NCBI RefSeq assembly: GCF_001905465.1
Contig: NZ_LISX01000003.1
Coordinates: 124,001 to 188,000 of the forward strand
Direction: 5' to 3'
Length of the DNA: 64,000 nucleotides
Source of the DNA: Kitasatospora sp. CB01950
GTDB lineage: Bacteria > Actinomycetota > Actinomycetes > Streptomycetales > Streptomycetaceae
Positions 61,024-64,000 of this stretch are shown here, piece by piece (the stretch's first letter is position 1; each line of letters begins with the position of its first letter). A program made the position numbers and the translations under genes. The notes beneath the pieces are model-generated. The model was not told the origin of the DNA. It saw nothing but the letters and a program-made list of their open reading frames with translations, and made no database searches.

Positions 61024-61350
61024 TCAGGGCCTCAGTGCGCGCTCCAGGGTCGGGCGGTGTTCGGACAGCCAGGATTGCAGGCGGCCCACCGAGGTCAGCG
61101 CCTGCTCGCCGAGCGCCCACGCCGGGTACGGCAGCACCGCGACGTCGCCCGGAAGGAACTCCAACTGCTCGCGTCCGCCCGTGAGTTCCGCCACCGGCAG
61201 TGGCGCGTCCGGGAATCCGCCCGCCCGCAGGGCGCGCAGGAAGCCGTGCAGGGCGGGCGCGTTGGGGCCCGCGGGCCGCTCCACCACCGTGCCGCGGCGC
61301 ACCACCGCGCCGGCGTTGGCCAGACCGCCCGTCAGCTGCTGTTCGTCCAT
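61024..61350 (-). CDS. Phosphotransferase N-lobe fragment
   Basis: A 108-residue protein matching only the N-lobe of the aminoglycoside-phosphotransferase-like kinases: TGGLANAGAVVRRGTVVERPAGPNAPALHGFLRALRAGGF and EQLEFLPGDVAVLPYPAW are standard for the family. The catalytic HNDxxxxN loop and the rest of the C-lobe are absent, with an apparently normal stop. It may be a decayed gene or a pseudokinase piece. It lies just downstream of the aldehyde dehydrogenase gene in the same direction. Confidence 0.7.
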   Translation of the reverse strand: MDEQQLTGGLANAGAVVRRGTVVERPAGPNAPALHGFLRALRAGGFPDAPLPVAELTGGREQLEFLPGDVAVLPYPAWALGEQALTSVGRLQSWLSEHRPTLERALRP

Positions 61351-61362
61351 TCGCCGATTGTG

Positions 61363-62694
61363 TCAGCCGAGTCGGGCGGTGACGGTCTTGGGCCGCTGGT
61401 ACTCGCGCAGGGCGAGGGCGGACAGGTCGGTGCCCGCGCCGCTGGATCGACGGCCGCTGTGAGGGAGTTCGGCGGACTGCGCAAGGTGGCAGTTGAGCCA
61501 GACCTCGCCGGCGGAAATGCGGTCGGTGAGGGCGAGTCCGGTGGAGAGGTCGGTGGTCCAGACGGAGGCGGCGAGGGCCTGCGGGACGGACTCGGCGAGG
61601 GCGACGGCCTCGTCGAGACTCCCGGCGCGCTGAACGGTGAGCAGCGGGCCGAACACCTCCTCGACGACGGCCGGATCGTCGGCGGGCAGGTCGGCGAGGA
61701 CGGTCGCGGGCCGCCACAGGCCGTCCGTGCGGCCGGGCGCGACGAGCACGTTCTTGGCCGAGCTCGCGGCCAGGATGCGGTCGTAACGGCCCGCCTGGTC
61801 GGGGTTGTTGAGCGGGCCGAAGTCGCTTCCGGCCCGGCGTTCGGCCATCGCGGCGGCGAGCGCGGAGACCGCGTCGTCGTAGGCCGGGTCGAGGACGATG
61901 ATCCGGGCGGGGGCGGCGCAGCTCTGGCCGGCGTTGTAGGTGCAGGCGGCGGCGAGCTGCTGCCAGGTGTCGGCGGGCGCGTCGGGGAGGACCAACACCG
62001 GGCTGTTGCCGCCGAGTTCGAGGCTCACGGGGGTGAGCCCGGCGCGGGCGGCGATGTCGGCGCCCGCGCCGGGGCTGCCAGTGAAGGCGATCAGGTCGCA
62101 GCCGGCGCCGACCAGCAGCCGGCCGGTCTCCCGGTCGCCCGGGAGGGCGGTCAACACGCCCGGGCCGAGGGCCTGTTCGGCGTGTGCGGCGAGCAGCAGG
62201 GCGCTGTCGGGGGTGGTCTCGGCGGGCTTGAGGATCACCGTGTTGCCGGCCGCGAGGGCAGGGGCGCAGCGCCAACCGGCCATCAGCAGCGGGTAGTTCC
62301 ACGGCACGACGGCCGCCACCACGCCGACTGGCTCCCAGCGCACCCAACTCTGGTGCCCGGCCAGGTAGTCGCCCGCGGCGGGCGCGGTTCCGGCCCGGAC
62401 GGCGCCGCCGTAGAACCGGAACAGATCGGCGACCTCGGCGATCTCACCGGCCGCCTCGGCGGCGGGCTTTCCGGTGCCCGCGCACTCGGCCTCCACGTAC
62501 GCGGAGGCGTGCTGCTCGATCAGGTCGGCGAACGCGGAGAGCCGGCGGTGCCGCTCGCGCGGGGTGAGCGCGGCCCAGCCGGGTCGGGCGGCGCGGGCGG
62601 CGGCGACGACGGCGGACACCTCGGCGGCGCGGCCGGGGGCGAGGGTGCGGCGGACGGCGCCGGTGCGCGGGTCGATCAGATCCATGAGGTCCAT
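61363..62694 (-). CDS. NAD(P)-dependent aldehyde dehydrogenase
   Basis: A 443-residue aldehyde dehydrogenase, slightly short. The catalytic Cys259 is in TYNAGQSCAAPARI, the general base Glu226 in VSLELGGNSP, and Asn133 in VVPWNYPLLMAGWR; AFTGSPGAG binds the cofactor. It is closest to betaine- or aminobutyraldehyde-type enzymes. GGAG eight bases before the ATG at 62694 sets the start; an upstream in-frame ATG is less likely. It lies 49 bases downstream of the asparagine-synthase gene and may share its transcript. Confidence 0.88.
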   Translation of the reverse strand: MDLMDLIDPRTGAVRRTLAPGRAAEVSAVVAAARAARPGWAALTPRERHRRLSAFADLIEQHASAYVEAECAGTGKPAAEAAGEIAEVADLFRFYGGAVRAGTAPAAGDYLAGHQSWVRWEPVGVVAAVVPWNYPLLMAGWRCAPALAAGNTVILKPAETTPDSALLLAAHAEQALGPGVLTALPGDRETGRLLVGAGCDLIAFTGSPGAGADIAARAGLTPVSLELGGNSPVLVLPDAPADTWQQLAAACTYNAGQSCAAPARIIVLDPAYDDAVSALAAAMAERRAGSDFGPLNNPDQAGRYDRILAASSAKNVLVAPGRTDGLWRPATVLADLPADDPAVVEEVFGPLLTVQRAGSLDEAVALAESVPQALAASVWTTDLSTGLALTDRISAGEVWLNCHLAQSAELPHSGRRSSGAGTDLSALALREYQRPKTVTARLG

Positions 62695-62710
62695 CAGCGC
62701 TGCTCCAGAG

Positions 62711-62750
62711 ATCACAAGGTCACAAGGTCACAAGGTCGCAAGGTCACAAG
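62711..62750. repeat. 8-bp tandem repeat over asparagine-synthase stop
   Basis: Five copies of an 8-mer (GTCACAAG or near) occupy 62711-62750. The stop codon at 62744-62746 lies in the last copy and further copies give extra TGA codons. Confidence 0.85.
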
Positions 62751-64000
62751 TCGTAGGCGCGCAGCCAGAGTTCGAGGGTGAGCAGCAGCCACAGCTTGCC
62801 GCCCTGGCGGGGCAGCAGCAGGCCGCCGCCGTGCATCCAGGTCTCCACCGTGTCCGCCCGGAACAGTCCGCGGGCGCGGGCCGTGGGGCCGAGCAGCAGG
62901 TCGCCGGTGAGTTCGGCGAGCGGGCCGCGCAGCCACTGCTGTACCGGCACCCGCATGCCGCTCTTGGGCCGGTAGGTGACGGTGTCCGGCAGCAGGTCGC
63001 GGACCGCCTCCTTGAGGATCCACTTCTCCTCGGTGGCACGGAGTTTGAGCGTCGGCGGGGTGGCGAACGCATGGTCCACGACCTGGCGGTCGAACAGCGG
63101 CGAGCGGCCCTGGATGCCCTGCGAGGCGGTCAGCCGTTCCACCTTGGTGAGGATGTGGTGCGCGCCCTTGGTACGCAGGTTGCAGTGCAGCAACTGGTCG
63201 ATCAGCGACGGCATTCGGCGGTCGGTGAGGTACGGCGCGACGTGCCGGCGCGGGTGCGTGTCCGGTCCGAGGGCGTCCAGTTCGGCCAGCGCCTCGCCGG
63301 TGAGCAGGACCGGCAGGTCCTCCCAGCACTTGCGGTAGGTGTGCAAGTAGGCTTCGGCGCGGGCCTGTTCGGACGCGTCGTCGCGAAGCAGCTCGAACAC
63401 CAGCATCGGCAGGTTCTTCGGCCCGCCGAACACCGGGTCGCCGCCCTCGCCGTTCAGTGACACGGCCAGCCCGTCGCCGGCGACCGCCTCCGCGAGCATC
63501 AGGTTCGGCACGGTCAGCGGATCGCCGACCGGGCTGTCCAGCAGCGCGACGGTGTCGGCGAGGCGCGCCGCGACCTGCTCGCCCGGCACGGTCAGCACCC
63601 GGTGCCGGGTGCCGCAGTGGGCGGCGACCAGGCCCGAGTAGCCGAGCTCGTTGGGGAGTTCGTTGCCGAAGCTGATCGAGTAGGTGTGCACCGGCCGGTC
63701 GTGCAGTCGGGCGGCCAGCGCCGTCACCAGCGAACTGTCCACCCCGCCGGACAGCAGCACCGCCACGTCCTGCCCGTCCGGGAGTCGCCGCGCCACCGCG
63801 CGCTCCAGCAACTCCCGGAGGCCCGAGGCGTATTGCTCGTCCGTATGGTCAAGTGTCCGGGCCTGCGGCTCCCAGAACTCCTCGACGTGCACCGAGCCGT
63901 CCGCGCGCAGGCGGGTGACCTTGCCGGGCAGCAGCTCGGAGACCCCGCGCAGCAGGGTCTCGGTGCCCGGAAGGTAGGCGAAGGTGAGGAAGGACCGGAC
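62744..64000 (-). CDS. Asparagine synthase, C-terminal part
   Basis: The last 418 codons of an asparagine synthase-like enzyme; its N-terminal glutaminase part lies beyond the window. The PP-loop is VLLSGGVDSSLVTALAA; SLNGEGGDPVFGG, LLDSPVGDPLTVPN and RSPLFDRQVVDHAF are typical of the synthetase domain that adenylates aspartate (or a related acid). Some streptomycete relatives act in secondary metabolism rather than asparagine supply. The downstream aldehyde dehydrogenase is in the same direction. Confidence 0.87.
   Translation of the reverse strand, partial: VRSFLTFAYLPGTETLLRGVSELLPGKVTRLRADGSVHVEEFWEPQARTLDHTDEQYASGLRELLERAVARRLPDGQDVAVLLSGGVDSSLVTALAARLHDRPVHTYSISFGNELPNELGYSGLVAAHCGTRHRVLTVPGEQVAARLADTVALLDSPVGDPLTVPNLMLAEAVAGDGLAVSLNGEGGDPVFGGPKNLPMLVFELLRDDASEQARAEAYLHTYRKCWEDLPVLLTGEALAELDALGPDTHPRRHVAPYLTDRRMPSLIDQLLHCNLRTKGAHHILTKVERLTASQGIQGRSPLFDRQVVDHAFATPPTLKLRATEEKWILKEAVRDLLPDTVTYRPKSGMRVPVQQWLRGPLAELTGDLLLGPTARARGLFRADTVETWMHGGGLLLPRQGGKLWLLLTLELWLRAYDL

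Overview
The window is very GC-rich actinomycete DNA with GTG, TTG and ATG starts, purine-rich ribosome sites and many GTGA/ATGA stop-start overlaps. The gene set (an Rpf muralytic enzyme with a LysM domain, STAS anti-sigma antagonist, ECF sigma factors, orphan two-component proteins, DUF5685, Imm51, WD40 and small membrane proteins) fits the Streptomycetaceae, either Streptomyces or Kitasatospora. It reads as chromosomal rather than phage or plasmid. I see no rRNA, tRNA or CRISPR array. The only mobile element is one intact IS256-family copy.

Layout. 1-7.4 kb: small regulators and enzymes (COG2345-type regulator, DUF3291, PLP lyase, DUF5701, photolyase, VOC protein, STAS antagonist). 7.7-14 kb: an ECF sigma factor fused through a membrane segment to a CAP domain, an alpha/beta hydrolase broken by an in-frame TGA, an ArsB/NhaD-like permease, a small SIGS-repeat protein, and a two-gene membrane module. 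14-18.6 kb: methyltransferase, XRE regulator, divergent DUF1348/TetR pair with two operators, methionine aminopeptidase with two palindromes, and an Rpf gene with a long leader. 18.6-30 kb: Imm51, BrkB-like protein, a membrane protein-kinase-response regulator operon, a SigX5-like sigma factor, VOC and DinB proteins, a polysaccharide deacetylase lipoprotein, an orphan kinase with a second membrane domain, and two unknown proteins. 30-45.4 kb: P-loop kinase, two coupled ATP-grasp ligases, DevS-like kinase, HxlR regulator with an imine-reductase-like enzyme, epimerase, exonuclease, IS256 element, amidohydrolase, thioesterase, WGR-DUF4132 giant and a DevR-like regulator. 45.8-54.4 kb: APC transporter, DUF4232 lipoprotein, GNAT, Cys-rich DUF5685, HAD phosphatase, double Nudix, YegP-like protein and a secreted protein. 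54.7-59.9 kb: a coupled operon ending in a Lon-like protease, membrane and WD40 fusion. 59.9-64 kb: ATP-dependent DNA ligase, kinase N-lobe fragment, aldehyde dehydrogenase and a partial asparagine synthase.

The strongest candidate for an undescribed system is the 54720-59334 operon. A small membrane protein and a proline-rich protein with two SFTG motifs are coupled to a 1152-residue protein. That protein has a divergent Lon (S16) protease domain keeping the Ser and Lys of the dyad, one membrane segment and about 14 WD40-like blades. A clear paralogue of the small protein, with a similarly built partner, lies at 12762-13948, so the module is duplicated without the protease there. Other notable items are the sigma-CAP fusion, the nonsense-interrupted hydrolase, the IS256 copy with an exact 8-bp target duplication, and a recurrent habit of short tandem repeats lying on or just after stop codons.
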